Assembly: GCA_964493425.1 (NCBI GenBank)
Contig: CAZBMW010000003.1
Coordinates: forward strand, 62,001-126,000
DNA from: CAYLMG01 sp964493425
Lineage (GTDB): Bacteria; Planctomycetota; Phycisphaerae; Sedimentisphaerales; Anaerobacaceae
Direction of reading: 5' to 3'
Length of the DNA: 64,000 bases
The notes beneath the pieces were generated by a model that worked only from the letters and a program-made list of their open reading frames with translations, was not told the origin of the DNA and did no database searches. This document shows, in pieces, positions 26,811 through 35,926 of this stretch. How positions within the stretch are numbered: the stretch's first letter is position 1; every line of letters starts with the position of its first letter. The position numbers and the translations under genes are program-made.

Positions 26811-29414
26811 TTACGGACAGTATTGCAGCCACTTGTTGGCTAATATAGCGACGTCCTTAAAGTTAACAAAGCCGTCACAGTTGAGGTCCGGGCACCTTAC
26901 GCAGGTTGTATCGGGCACAAATATGTAATCCTCGGTCTCGCCTATATCGTATCCGGCGGCTGGTCCGCTTCCGCCGTTGCCGGTGACACCTGGTGCGCTT
27001 CCGCCATGCCAGGGCTGTTCGGCGAGGGTAATTCTCATCCATAATGGCGGAGTTTCCTCGCCGGGCTCAAGCAGCGGATGCCAGCTTAAGAACCGCGGTG
27101 TTTCAATGGTATGAATACCCGGTAAAAGACCGACGAGCACCTGGTTTTGCACGGCCCACTCGGGTGCCGGTATTGAGGCTAATGAGCCACAGTCAAGGAC
27201 ATCATCCCAGTCACCATCGCGATTGAAGTCGAACCAGACGTTAACGTAAAGTACCTGGTCGGCTGTCAAGGCGGTTACCACGTTGACATCGTATTTGAAA
27301 GTGGTTGGCTTGCATCGCGGCAGATTAAGAGGAATGCCCAGCACTCCGTCATCAGCTACGTCCTGGTCGGGTGCATCACTCGGCGGGTCAATATTATTAA
27401 CGCCATCCTCGTCGGCGCCTGTGTCCGCCTCCAGCTCTAAAGTTACATCTTCGCCTAAAAATGCTATTGCTTCCGGAAGCTTGTGAAGCGGTCCACAAGG
27501 CCCGGCGCCGGTGCCGTCATTGAATACGGTTGGGAAATTAGCCTGCACGCCGGGATAAGCACTCATAGTTGAACCGTGGTTATTGGTGCTGTCGGGTGCG
27601 TCGCCCAGGTCCATAGCCGGTTCCGTTTCAGGCTGAGTAGTAATGACAAATGCCATATCGATCGAATTTTCTTCGTATTCATGATACGGATGTCCTGATG
27701 GATAGCGCAATTCGAGCCAGGTTCGAGGCAACTCAGTCCCGGCATCAAAGACGGCGTCATCATTGTAGTGAGCCGGCCAACGTCGTGTTTTCCAGCCGAT
27801 TTGTCCGCCATAAGTTTCGGCTCTGACAACCAGCCAGTAAACCTTTGGATTGGTTGATGAGCCTGTCTGGCGAAATGCTCTTTCAGGCTCGATATAAATA
27901 TCGTATTGCCAAATCAGGGTGTCTCCGCCTGCTATCAGTTCGCCCTGCAGGATATCCCACCACCATTCGCCGGCTGAGACCTCAGCATAAATGCTCTCGG
28001 TGAATTCTCCTTCCACGAATTCCTGGTACCAGAGTTCTTCGTCGGGTTTTGAGAACTGATTGTCCGGGTCGGAGCCTCCCGGGCCGACGGGGTCATCGCT
28101 GTAAATACTCAATTTAAACTTACTTACCGGTGTAGCTTCATTGTACAGCCAGGAGCACCACAGATGAATATCAGTTATGGGGCCTGGTGTGTTGCATTCA
28201 AAATCATCTCCAAGCCAGCGTTCTGTACCGTCGAAATTATCAAAACGGATATCGATTCCGTTTTCAGTTACATCCGGCATTTGAATCCATTTAACGTTTG
28301 GATTACTTTCTATAGTAACTTTATAATCCTCGACTTCGCCGTTCAGGCCTCTTCCCTGATAAGACAATCCCTCGTATGTGCTGAAACGGAATCGAGCAAA
28401 TGTGTCGCCTTTGTAGGAAGTAAAAGGCATAGTGAAACTAATAGAGTTGTTTCCCGCGTTAAGCGGTTCGTTTGTGAATATCTGTTCGCCGAGGTCTGCC
28501 CAGTCTCCGTCGGCGTTAAGGTCGAGCCAGGCATTAAGATAACCATCTACTGAAGCCACGACATCAAGAGTGACAAGGCCTCCGCTTACAATCGGGCTGG
28601 TAAAAGTAACTCCATCTTCATCGTCGATTCCACCGATATCGTCGCCGGTTGCTGTAGCATTAGGTTGTCCGTTTAATTCTGAATCAACGTTATTGCCAAG
28701 ATAGACAGGTGCGGCTGCAGAAACAGGATGACATGCGCCGTTATTGAACGATAAAGTCGGATACTTCGGCACCAGGATATCATCCGGTGCATCGCCGTAA
28801 TCCAGCTCTTCCGGCGCTTCTTCATAATCAACTTCAAGGTATGGGCGTTTTGATGACTCGCTGTATTCTTTGCTGTGAAGCCATGCGCCTTTAGCGCTGG
28901 CGCCTTCGGTGGGCAGCTTCATTACAACGCTGTATGTACCGTCGCCGGTATAAGTATTCTGAACGTCGGTTGTTACGTCCCAGGAATTGTCGCCGGTCGC
29001 CAGTGTTTGGGTATCGGTGGCGGAAGAGTTGAATCCGGTTGGTGCATTGTGCCAGGTAATATTATATTCCGTCCAGCTGTCGTTCGATAAGAAGTGCGCC
29101 CCTGTTTGTACCGGTGCGCTGTAAATTTCTTTACAGTTTATATGGAGTTCTGCGGAAGTTATTACCTGGCCGGCTGGTATTGTGCTCAAGTCGAACATAA
29201 AGTATGACCTGCATATATCATAAGGTAACCCTCCGCCCCAATCACCGACTATCATATAATTAGCGCTTCCGTAATTTCCCATTTCGTCATCTCTTGCTAC
29301 GTAAGAGTCGTCGGAAGGGCTGATAGTCACGGTTCCAGCAATCACATACGGAGCCAGAGCCAAAGTAAGAATACAGGCCAATAATAGTTTTGTTTCGGAA
29401 ATTGTTGTTTTCAC
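26811..29414 (-). CDS. Large secreted GEVED protein with N-terminal DNRLRE-type and C-terminal dockerin-like domain
   Basis: 867 residues. A signal peptide (LLLACILTLALAPYVIAG) is followed by a DNRLRE-type beta domain (about 30-195: SDDSYVARDDEMGNYGSAN, SYFMFDLSTIPAG). Two GEVED-like regions end in GEVEDYKV (about 365) and GETEDYIF (about 835), each with LDLNADGDW or FDFNRDGDW calcium-type loops. The last 27 residues (CPDLNCDGFVNFKD, then ILANKWL) form one dockerin-like EF-hand repeat common at the ends of Phycisphaerae secreted proteins. It is probably a cell-surface or extracellular protein; no catalytic domain is seen. The start is GTG with GGAGG 7 bases upstream. Confidence 0.82.
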   Translation of the reverse strand: MKTTISETKLLLACILTLALAPYVIAGTVTISPSDDSYVARDDEMGNYGSANYMIVGDWGGGLPYDICRSYFMFDLSTIPAGQVITSAELHINCKEIYSAPVQTGAHFLSNDSWTEYNITWHNAPTGFNSSATDTQTLATGDNSWDVTTDVQNTYTGDGTYSVVMKLPTEGASAKGAWLHSKEYSESSKRPYLEVDYEEAPEELDYGDAPDDILVPKYPTLSFNNGACHPVSAAAPVYLGNNVDSELNGQPNATATGDDIGGIDDEDGVTFTSPIVSGGLVTLDVVASVDGYLNAWLDLNADGDWADLGEQIFTNEPLNAGNNSISFTMPFTSYKGDTFARFRFSTYEGLSYQGRGLNGEVEDYKVTIESNPNVKWIQMPDVTENGIDIRFDNFDGTERWLGDDFECNTPGPITDIHLWCSWLYNEATPVSKFKLSIYSDDPVGPGGSDPDNQFSKPDEELWYQEFVEGEFTESIYAEVSAGEWWWDILQGELIAGGDTLIWQYDIYIEPERAFRQTGSSTNPKVYWLVVRAETYGGQIGWKTRRWPAHYNDDAVFDAGTELPRTWLELRYPSGHPYHEYEENSIDMAFVITTQPETEPAMDLGDAPDSTNNHGSTMSAYPGVQANFPTVFNDGTGAGPCGPLHKLPEAIAFLGEDVTLELEADTGADEDGVNNIDPPSDAPDQDVADDGVLGIPLNLPRCKPTTFKYDVNVVTALTADQVLYVNVWFDFNRDGDWDDVLDCGSLASIPAPEWAVQNQVLVGLLPGIHTIETPRFLSWHPLLEPGEETPPLWMRITLAEQPWHGGSAPGVTGNGGSGPAAGYDIGETEDYIFVPDTTCVRCPDLNCDGFVNFKDVAILANKWLQYCP

Positions 29415-29458
29415 TTTAAATCCTCCTTATCACTTTTAATTTATCATATTTAGATTCA

Positions 29459-29617
29459 TTATATAGATATATTGCGACCCAAGCCGCAATTTTGACGGTA
29501 CATATGCTGGAGCAGAAGCTGCGAAATTTGGGAAAGGAGGAAAAAAGATTGCTGTATAAGCATTAAGACTGCCAATACAGCTCCCCCGCCAGCTAAAACT
29601 TGGGTAATAAATAACAT
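29459..29617 (-). CDS. Possible small hydrophobic leader peptide (doubtful)
   Basis: 52 codons between the promoter at 29648-29676 and the GEVED gene. The peptide starts MLFITQVLAGGGAVLAVLML, one membrane-like stretch, and ends 44 bases before the GTG of the large gene. GGAAGGAG lies only one base before the ATG, too close for normal initiation. It may be chance within a 226-base leader. Confidence 0.25.
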   Translation of the reverse strand: MLFITQVLAGGGAVLAVLMLIQQSFFLLSQISQLLLQHMYRQNCGLGRNISI

Positions 29618-29632
29618 ACTCCTTCCATTATC

Positions 29633-29644
29633 GGTTATATAACC
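29633..29644. promoter_or_regulatory. Perfect 12-base palindrome at the predicted start site of the GEVED gene
   Basis: GGTTATATAACC overlaps the expected +1 (about 29641) of the promoter at 29648-29676. Such placement suits a repressor operator, but no regulator is known. Confidence 0.35.
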
Positions 29645-29647
29645 TAT

Positions 29648-29676
29648 ATAATAAAGCGGTCAGGCTCTTTTGTCAA
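29648..29676 (-). promoter_or_regulatory. Sigma-70 promoter of the GEVED/dockerin gene
   Basis: Minus strand TTGACA (29671-29676), 17-base spacer, TATTAT (29648-29653). The leader to the GTG at 29414 would be about 226 bases. Confidence 0.68.
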
Positions 29677-29714
29677 GAACTTTTTCATTATTAGCTAACG
29701 TGCGTCTAAGTATG

Positions 29715-30716
29715 TTACTTACACCTGTATTTTCGCAACATTTCCAGTAGTTTTTGCATATCCTGCGGGATGGGGGCTTCGAATTTTACCTGTTTTTCGG
29801 TGGTGGGGTGCTTGAATTCGAGGCTGAAGGCGTGCAGTGCGGGGCGGTTGATGAGCGGCTCCTCGACTTCTGGTTCGGCATCGGCCAGCTGCCATAGATA
29901 AACGAATTTTCCGCCGTACATATCATCGGCGACTATCGGATGCTTAGCATAAGAAAGATGAACACGTATCTGATGGGTTCTTCCGGTTTTTGGGAAAAGT
30001 TTGAGCAGAGAAAAACCGCGGAATTCTTCAAGCACTTCATAGAAGGTAACAGCTTCTTTTCCACCTTTCGGTCTGATAGCATATTTTTCCCTTATTTTCG
30101 GATGTATGCCGAGCGGGGCGTTGATGCGGTCCGAGGTGAGTTGTGGCGTGCCGTGAACAATCGCCAGGTATTCTTTTTTTGTACGGCGGGTTTCGAACTG
30201 TTTTGCGATTTTCCATTGCGCAGTTTCGTTTTTTGTAATGACCATAACTCCTGTAGTATTTTTGTCGAGCCTGTGTACGATGCCGGGTCGAAATTCGCCG
30301 AGTCCGCTTGAGAGCTTGTCACTGTAGAAGCTGAGTGCGTTTACGAGTGTGCCGTGCAGATTTCCCCTTGCGGGATGGACGAGCATATCCGCGGGCTTAT
30401 TGAGGACAATTATATCGTCGTCTTCGTAAATGATATTTAGCGGGATGTTTTCCGGCGGGATTTGTTTTTCGGCAAGGGCGGGCAGTGATAATTCGATTTT
30501 GTCACCGTGTGAGAGCTTGAAGCTTGGTTTTACGGGCTGGCCGTTGACTTTTGCTCCGCCGGCTTTAATAATTTGCTGGATCATTACCCTGCTGTAATTG
30601 CCGAATCTGCTGTGCAGGTATTTATCTATTCTTCGTTCTTTGACTGAATGGCCGACGTGAAGTACCAGAGGTTTATCCGGATTGTTGGGTATGTTGTTTG
30701 TGGTATTTTGCTTCAC
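29715..30716 (-). CDS. rluD: RluD-family 23S rRNA pseudouridine synthase
   Basis: 333 residues. An N-terminal S4 RNA-binding domain (about 25-85, ERRIDKYLHSRFGNYSRVMIQQ) precedes the catalytic domain with HRLDKNTTG, whose aspartate is the catalytic residue. FPKTGRTHQIRVHL is also diagnostic. A poorly conserved insert (WQLADAEPEVEEPLINRP) lies near 285. RluD modifies helix 69 of 23S rRNA; the exact target here is inferred. The start is GTG with no strong ribosome site, 10 bases after the upstream TPR gene, suggesting coupled translation. Confidence 0.9.
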   Translation of the reverse strand: MKQNTTNNIPNNPDKPLVLHVGHSVKERRIDKYLHSRFGNYSRVMIQQIIKAGGAKVNGQPVKPSFKLSHGDKIELSLPALAEKQIPPENIPLNIIYEDDDIIVLNKPADMLVHPARGNLHGTLVNALSFYSDKLSSGLGEFRPGIVHRLDKNTTGVMVITKNETAQWKIAKQFETRRTKKEYLAIVHGTPQLTSDRINAPLGIHPKIREKYAIRPKGGKEAVTFYEVLEEFRGFSLLKLFPKTGRTHQIRVHLSYAKHPIVADDMYGGKFVYLWQLADAEPEVEEPLINRPALHAFSLEFKHPTTEKQVKFEAPIPQDMQKLLEMLRKYRCK

Positions 30717-30726
30717 GATTAATAAA

Positions 30727-31563
30727 TTACTGGTTCGGTTCGAGCCAATTTGTATCTATAATAGTCATCAGGTCGGTGAGTTCCGGTTGTTCGTTTGCGT
30801 CCGGCAGCGTCGGCTGCAAGAGTTCCTGCGGAATTGTTAAGGTTTCCGGCAGGGACCTCGGAGCGGGTTTGAAGGCTATTTTTTCTTCATATCCATCCAT
30901 CGTGTCAAGCCGCAGTTTTGCCTGAGCGGCGGCTGTTGTATTTTTGAGCTCGTCTGTTTTTGTAATTTCGCTGTAGATTTTTTTTGCTTCACCAAAATTT
31001 CCGAGCTCTTCTTCGCAAAGTCCGAGTCCGAATTTGGCCTCTGCGATGAGTGACGGGTACAGTTTTTTTGCCTTATCTTCGTCGTTTGGTGCGAGTATAT
31101 TGAGTGCTCTGTTATAGGCGTTTTTTGCCTGCGACATCTGGCTTTGGAGCTCGTTTTGGTCGGGGCTTTTGAGACGATAATGCAGCTCCGTTCTCAATAT
31201 TTGGCCCTGCTCAATTAATGCGATGGCGGCCATTTTTATATTTTTCGTGGTTTGCGCGAGTGCCGATAGCTCTTTGGCCAGGTCGAGAAGCTCGAAAGAG
31301 GCATCTATTCCCTGAGAATAAGCGTAAAGAATTCGGGTTTTTCTTGCCGGCAGCTGCGTGAGAACCTGTGAAAAATACGTTTTTTTTCTGACCGCTACCA
31401 CGTTTTTCTGATAGTTGTACCAGAAGAAATAACCTCCAATGACGATTACAGCTACAGCGACATAAATAATTGTATTTCGATTTTGCTCGAACCATTGGGG
31501 CAGGTGTGCGAGCCACTCGGCCAGATCGTTGGTCTTCAGCTCGTGTCGGTGTTCAGGTTTCAT
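30727..31563 (-). CDS. Membrane-anchored TPR-like protein
   Basis: 278 residues from ATG 31563 (AAAGG upstream; the earlier TTG start at 31590 is not used). A cytoplasmic N-terminus of about 33 residues contains LAEWLAHLPQWFEQNRN, then one membrane helix (about 34-51, YVAVAVIVIGGYFFW), then helical repeats with TPR-like spacing (KLYPSLIAEAKFGLGLCEEELGNFGEAKKIY, split here as two helices). The layout resembles YfgM/AncA, a periplasmic chaperone partner of SecYEG, but similarity is structural only. The tail is rich in proline and acid residues. Cotranscribed with rluD. Confidence 0.65.
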   Translation of the reverse strand: MKPEHRHELKTNDLAEWLAHLPQWFEQNRNTIIYVAVAVIVIGGYFFWYNYQKNVVAVRKKTYFSQVLTQLPARKTRILYAYSQGIDASFELLDLAKELSALAQTTKNIKMAAIALIEQGQILRTELHYRLKSPDQNELQSQMSQAKNAYNRALNILAPNDEDKAKKLYPSLIAEAKFGLGLCEEELGNFGEAKKIYSEITKTDELKNTTAAAQAKLRLDTMDGYEEKIAFKPAPRSLPETLTIPQELLQPTLPDANEQPELTDLMTIIDTNWLEPNQ

Positions 31564-31712
31564 ATTTTTGCCTTTCTTTTCACGAAACAACTTTGTCCGG
31601 GCCGGTTCTGTAAAGCATAGAATCGAGTTGGATTATAATAAAATTCGTTTTGGCTTGCAATATCCTTAACCGGCAATAAAATCATAGCCGGTTTTTAACA
31701 GAAAGGGCGCAG

Positions 31713-33578
31713 ATGTTTAATCAAATTCGAGTATGCTTTGTGGCTTTTTGCACACTGCGGGGTAATAGAACATTTCGGCTGATACTTTTGCTGGTTTTTA
31801 TTCTTTTAAGTGCTTCGGCGTCCGGGGGCTCTGAGCAGCCGGAGAAGAGTAAGTACATTACGATTGATGAGATTCAGGCGGGTATGAAGGGCTATTGCCT
31901 TAGCTGTCTTAAGGATACCGAGGTCGAAAGGTTCGACCTTGAAGTGATTAGTGTGGTTTATAATATGAATCGGGGCAGGGATGCAATTCTGGTGAAGGTT
32001 GACGACGAGCGTTTTGTCCATGCCGGTGTAATTGCCGGCTGCAGCGGCTCGCCTGTTTATATTGACGGCAGGCTGGCAGGGGCAATGGCTTTCGGATGGT
32101 CGAACAGCAAGGACCCGATTTATGGGGTGACACCAATCAAGGATATGCTCGAGGCAGGTAAGGGCGGCGATTCAGCAGAAGATTTCGGAGCAAGACTTTC
32201 CGGTGTTATTTTTGATTATACCGGGGGTTTGGACTTTGCCGAGGTTGAGGAGCGATTCAAAGGTTTTCTGGCATCGAGAAGTCAATATTCGGGCGGTATG
32301 CCGACTTTACGGTGTCCTGTAGTAATTTCCGGTCTGCCTGGCTCTGCAGTAGAACGATTAGGAGCTGAGCTTGAGTCTTTCGGGCTTATGGCGGTTGCCG
32401 GTCCCGGCGGGGGAACTTCAAAGAGCGGTGTTGCGAGAAGTTCTGATGTGCAATTAGAACCTGGTTCGGCACTTTTGGTGCCTCTGGTGACCGGGGATAT
32501 GACAATGCTTGCAACGGGGACGGCAACGGAGGTGATTGGTGATACTGTGTACGGTTTTGGCCACGGTTTATTGACTTACGGGCCGGTCGATTTGCCTATG
32601 GCTACGGGGCAAATTCACACTGTTGTTGCGAGCAGGGTTCGTTCCTTCAAAGTCGCCAGTATGCTTGATATAGTCGGGGCACTGAAAGTTGACGAGGCCA
32701 CCGCTGTTCGAGGGCAAATCGGGGCAGAGGCTTATATGTTTCCGATGACTGTAAAAGTGGACCGTTATAATTATACCGAGCAGAAGGTGTTTAACTGCAG
32801 GGTTGCTTACAATCGGCTGCTTACGGGCAGTATGATTGGCGCTGTGATAAACGGGGCTGTTCTTTATGGTGGTGATTTGCCGCCTGATAATATGCTTGAA
32901 TATAAAGTTAGCATCGGTGTCGAAGGGGTAGGGACGATTGCTTTTGAAAACGTCTCGACGGGGCAGGGCATTTCTGATGTATTTATAGAAACGGTGAATT
33001 CGATACGGCTGCTTATGAATAATCCTTTTAGAGAGGTCGGCATAGAATCAATAGATGTTGAAATCCGGATAAAGCCTGAAAATATTGCCTCGCATATATG
33101 GTCTGTGCAGGTTCTGGATTCGACGGTAAAAGCCGGCGAGCCGCTCGATATAGAAGTGGTTTTGGAATCAGTGCTGTCACCGAAAAGGCGTTTGCGGTAC
33201 AGCATTGCGGTACCTGAGAATTTGGAGCCGGGTGAGTACAATCTAATTGTTTGCGGAGGCAGCGAGTATTTGAAATTTCTGAATCAGGCTGTGCCGTACA
33301 GGTTTGCCGCCAAGAATTTCGAGACACTTGTCGAGGCGATGAAAGAGATATTGGCTGTAGAGAGGGACAGGCTGTACTGTATTCTTGTGTTGCCGGCCGG
33401 CGGTATTGTACTGGAGAGGGCGGAGCTGAGTGATTTACCCGCTACAAGGGCGCTTGTTCTCAGCGATTCGAAAAGGGCTCTGGATGCACAGCCGTATCGG
33501 CACTGGATTGAGCGAAGCTCGAAGACAGGGACCATTATCGAAGATAAAAGGAGTCTCAAAGTAAAAGTGGAAGAATAA
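31713..33578 (+). CDS. SpoIVB-type S55 peptidase domain protein, exported
   Basis: 621 residues with a signal segment at 20-40 (FRLILLLVFILLSASASG). Residues 45-165 and 270-350 match the S55 domain: ITIDEIQAGMKGYCLSC, the catalytic GCSGSP (Ser113), and GDTVYGFGHGLLTYGPVDLP. In Bacillus SpoIVB cleaves a membrane protease regulator; relatives occur in planctomycetes with unknown targets. The C-terminal half is beta-rich and has no clear family. It starts a four-gene run with spacings of 12, 2 and 23 bases. A hairpin AACCGGC/GCCGGTT lies in the leader just before the gene. Confidence 0.8.
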   Translation: MFNQIRVCFVAFCTLRGNRTFRLILLLVFILLSASASGGSEQPEKSKYITIDEIQAGMKGYCLSCLKDTEVERFDLEVISVVYNMNRGRDAILVKVDDERFVHAGVIAGCSGSPVYIDGRLAGAMAFGWSNSKDPIYGVTPIKDMLEAGKGGDSAEDFGARLSGVIFDYTGGLDFAEVEERFKGFLASRSQYSGGMPTLRCPVVISGLPGSAVERLGAELESFGLMAVAGPGGGTSKSGVARSSDVQLEPGSALLVPLVTGDMTMLATGTATEVIGDTVYGFGHGLLTYGPVDLPMATGQIHTVVASRVRSFKVASMLDIVGALKVDEATAVRGQIGAEAYMFPMTVKVDRYNYTEQKVFNCRVAYNRLLTGSMIGAVINGAVLYGGDLPPDNMLEYKVSIGVEGVGTIAFENVSTGQGISDVFIETVNSIRLLMNNPFREVGIESIDVEIRIKPENIASHIWSVQVLDSTVKAGEPLDIEVVLESVLSPKRRLRYSIAVPENLEPGEYNLIVCGGSEYLKFLNQAVPYRFAAKNFETLVEAMKEILAVERDRLYCILVLPAGGIVLERAELSDLPATRALVLSDSKRALDAQPYRHWIERSSKTGTIIEDKRSLKVKVEE

Positions 33579-33590
33579 CGGGAGCTGAAA

Positions 33591-35924
33591 GTGAAGAATA
33601 AAATGCAAAAAGCTATGACGAGAAACGGCAGATGTCACCGTATTGTATTGTTTTATGTCCTTGTTTTTTCGGCTGCAATTTTTGTAGCCGCTTTTGATTG
33701 CCTTGCGGTCAATAGTAAAATCACGCGGCATAACAGCGGGGTGGAACTGCTCAAGGGTGAAGTTGAAGATGTCGTGGTGAGCTCTAAGGGTGCGATTCAG
33801 CTCGGCCGTTCCGCGGAAGTTCTGGTCTCTGAGTTCGAGGATATTAATGAGCCGTGGTCGATAAACTGTATTGTAGCAACCGGGCCTGCGATTTATTTCG
33901 GCACAAGCCCCAACGGCGGGATATATAAATATAGTCTTGGAAAGCTGGAAAGGATTTATCCGGCAGAAAGCAATAATAATCCTGGCGCCCGGAAGGGCCG
34001 CTCCGAGGCTGGATCGCCGCAAGAGGTTAAAGATTCTAACGCGGAAGATGTTGAGAAGGGCGAGGTAGTCGAGGCTGAGGAGCATCTGACCAATGAGCAT
34101 ATCTTTGCAATGGCGATGGATGTGTCGGGAAGGCTTCTGGCGGGTATAAGCGGCAGGAGATGCAGGCTTATACGCTTCAGGGCGGGTAAGATGGAAACTA
34201 TCCTTGAACCCAATGACGCCAAATATATTTTTTCTATAACGACCGATGCGAAGGGCAATATTTATTTAGGGACAGGGCCGGAAGGCAAGGTCTATATGCT
34301 CGATTCGTTCGGTAAGAATGCGCAGGTTATTTATGAAAGTAAGGATAAAAATATACTTTCTTTGACAGCGGACAGTGACGGTTTTGTCTACGCCGGAAGT
34401 GACGGCAGAGGGCTTATATACAAGATAAATCCTGCGACAAGAACGGCGAGTGTTTTGTATGATAGTGACGAGCCGGAAATTACAGCTTTACTTTTGACAG
34501 AGGAAAGTGATTTGTATGCCGCTGCGACGTCGGCCAAGGTTGTTCAGACACAAGCTAAATTCGCGACACAGTTGTCGCTGGCTGCCGGCAGGCCCGAAGA
34601 AACGTCCGATGACAAGGAGGGAAACAAAACGAGCGGAACAAGCAGGAAACTCGAGATAGCAAATACCAGAAAAACATCAGATGAAGAACAGGTTAAAAGA
34701 CCTTCAGTTATTCCGAAGGGAGCAAAGCCGGGGACCATTAGTTTCATATACAGAATAACGGGCGCAGGTTATGTGACAGAGGAATTCAGGGCTGCTGCGG
34801 TTTTATTCTGTCTTGCTGAACAGCAGGGACAGCTTTTTGTGGGCACGGGTAACGATGCTGAGCTTTTCAGTATCGAGCCGGCGACCGAGCAGCAGGCGAT
34901 TGTTTATGAGGATGAAAAAGCATCGCAAATAACGGCGGCGACTGTTTATGGTGATGAGGTTTATTTGGGGACGGCGAACCCTGCGAAGCTGATAAAGCTG
35001 AGTAAAAAATTCGCTGCGGAGGGCACATACAGTTCTGATTTAATCGATGCGGGTCAGCCTGCCCGGTGGGGTAAGCTTCAAATCGAGGCTGAGATACCTT
35101 CCGGCTGTAAGGTGCTGGCTGCGTGCAGGAGCGGAAACGTCAAGGACGTTAATGACCCGAGCTTTTCGCAATGGAGCGAACCGGTTGAGGTCAAGGAGCC
35201 GATTGAACTTGACTGTCCGGTCGGCAGGTTCTGTCAATATAAGCTTGTTCTTCAAAGTCCTGAGGGAAGTGAAAGTCCTGTTGTAAGGGAAATCGCCGTA
35301 GCCAATATGGTCCCTAATCTTGCTCCGAAAGTCGAATCCGTCGAGGTAAGCCGACTTGAGGCCGCGGGCAAAGAAGGAGTTTTTAAGATAGAATATAAAG
35401 CCGAGGACGAGAACAAAGATAAGCTCGTTTATAAAATTGATTTTAGAAAAATCGGCAGAAGCAACTGGATTGAGATTGAAGATGAGACCGAAGCGGCGAA
35501 TTTTGAGTGGGACAGCAAGACTGTCGAAGACGGCAGGTACGAAATAAGAGTTACAGCCAGTGACGAAAAGAGTAATACGAGCACAACAAAGCTTTCGGGC
35601 AGCAGAGTCAGCGACCCGGTCGTGGTGGATAATACGGCGCCGGTGATATCAAAGGCTGATGTGAAAGTTCAAAAGGCTAAGGTGACATTGAATCTGGCAG
35701 CCACGGATGAATTTACCGTCATTGGACAGGTTCAATATACGGTTGACAGCAATACCGACTGGATTGGCACTATGCCTGAAGATTTGGTTTATGATACAAG
35801 AAAAGAGAATTTTGTGATTGTGATTGAAGATTTGAAGGCCGGTGAGCACATCGTTTCTGTTAAAGTCAGTGATGATGTCGGTAATACAGCCTATAAAACA
35901 TACGAAGTTAAAATCGGAAGTTAA
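33591..35924 (+). CDS. Secreted beta-propeller and Ig-like protein
   Basis: 777 residues. After a signal segment (about 18-40) come repeats typical of a beta-propeller, each close to D-x-x-G-x-(I/V)-Y-x-G-(T/S): DAKGNIYLGTGPEGKVYML, DSDGFVYAGSDGRGLIY, then TVYGDEVYLGTANPAKLIKL. A charged insert lies around 300-370. The last 180 residues look like two Ig/fibronectin-like folds (KVESVEVSRLEAAG; DNTAPVISKADVKV). No enzyme motif was found, so binding or scaffolding is likely. GTG start with GGGAG upstream; the fumarase gene begins 2 bases after the stop. Confidence 0.72.
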   Translation: MKNKMQKAMTRNGRCHRIVLFYVLVFSAAIFVAAFDCLAVNSKITRHNSGVELLKGEVEDVVVSSKGAIQLGRSAEVLVSEFEDINEPWSINCIVATGPAIYFGTSPNGGIYKYSLGKLERIYPAESNNNPGARKGRSEAGSPQEVKDSNAEDVEKGEVVEAEEHLTNEHIFAMAMDVSGRLLAGISGRRCRLIRFRAGKMETILEPNDAKYIFSITTDAKGNIYLGTGPEGKVYMLDSFGKNAQVIYESKDKNILSLTADSDGFVYAGSDGRGLIYKINPATRTASVLYDSDEPEITALLLTEESDLYAAATSAKVVQTQAKFATQLSLAAGRPEETSDDKEGNKTSGTSRKLEIANTRKTSDEEQVKRPSVIPKGAKPGTISFIYRITGAGYVTEEFRAAAVLFCLAEQQGQLFVGTGNDAELFSIEPATEQQAIVYEDEKASQITAATVYGDEVYLGTANPAKLIKLSKKFAAEGTYSSDLIDAGQPARWGKLQIEAEIPSGCKVLAACRSGNVKDVNDPSFSQWSEPVEVKEPIELDCPVGRFCQYKLVLQSPEGSESPVVREIAVANMVPNLAPKVESVEVSRLEAAGKEGVFKIEYKAEDENKDKLVYKIDFRKIGRSNWIEIEDETEAANFEWDSKTVEDGRYEIRVTASDEKSNTSTTKLSGSRVSDPVVVDNTAPVISKADVKVQKAKVTLNLAATDEFTVIGQVQYTVDSNTDWIGTMPEDLVYDTRKENFVIVIEDLKAGEHIVSVKVSDDVGNTAYKTYEVKIGS

Positions 35925-35926
35925 GA

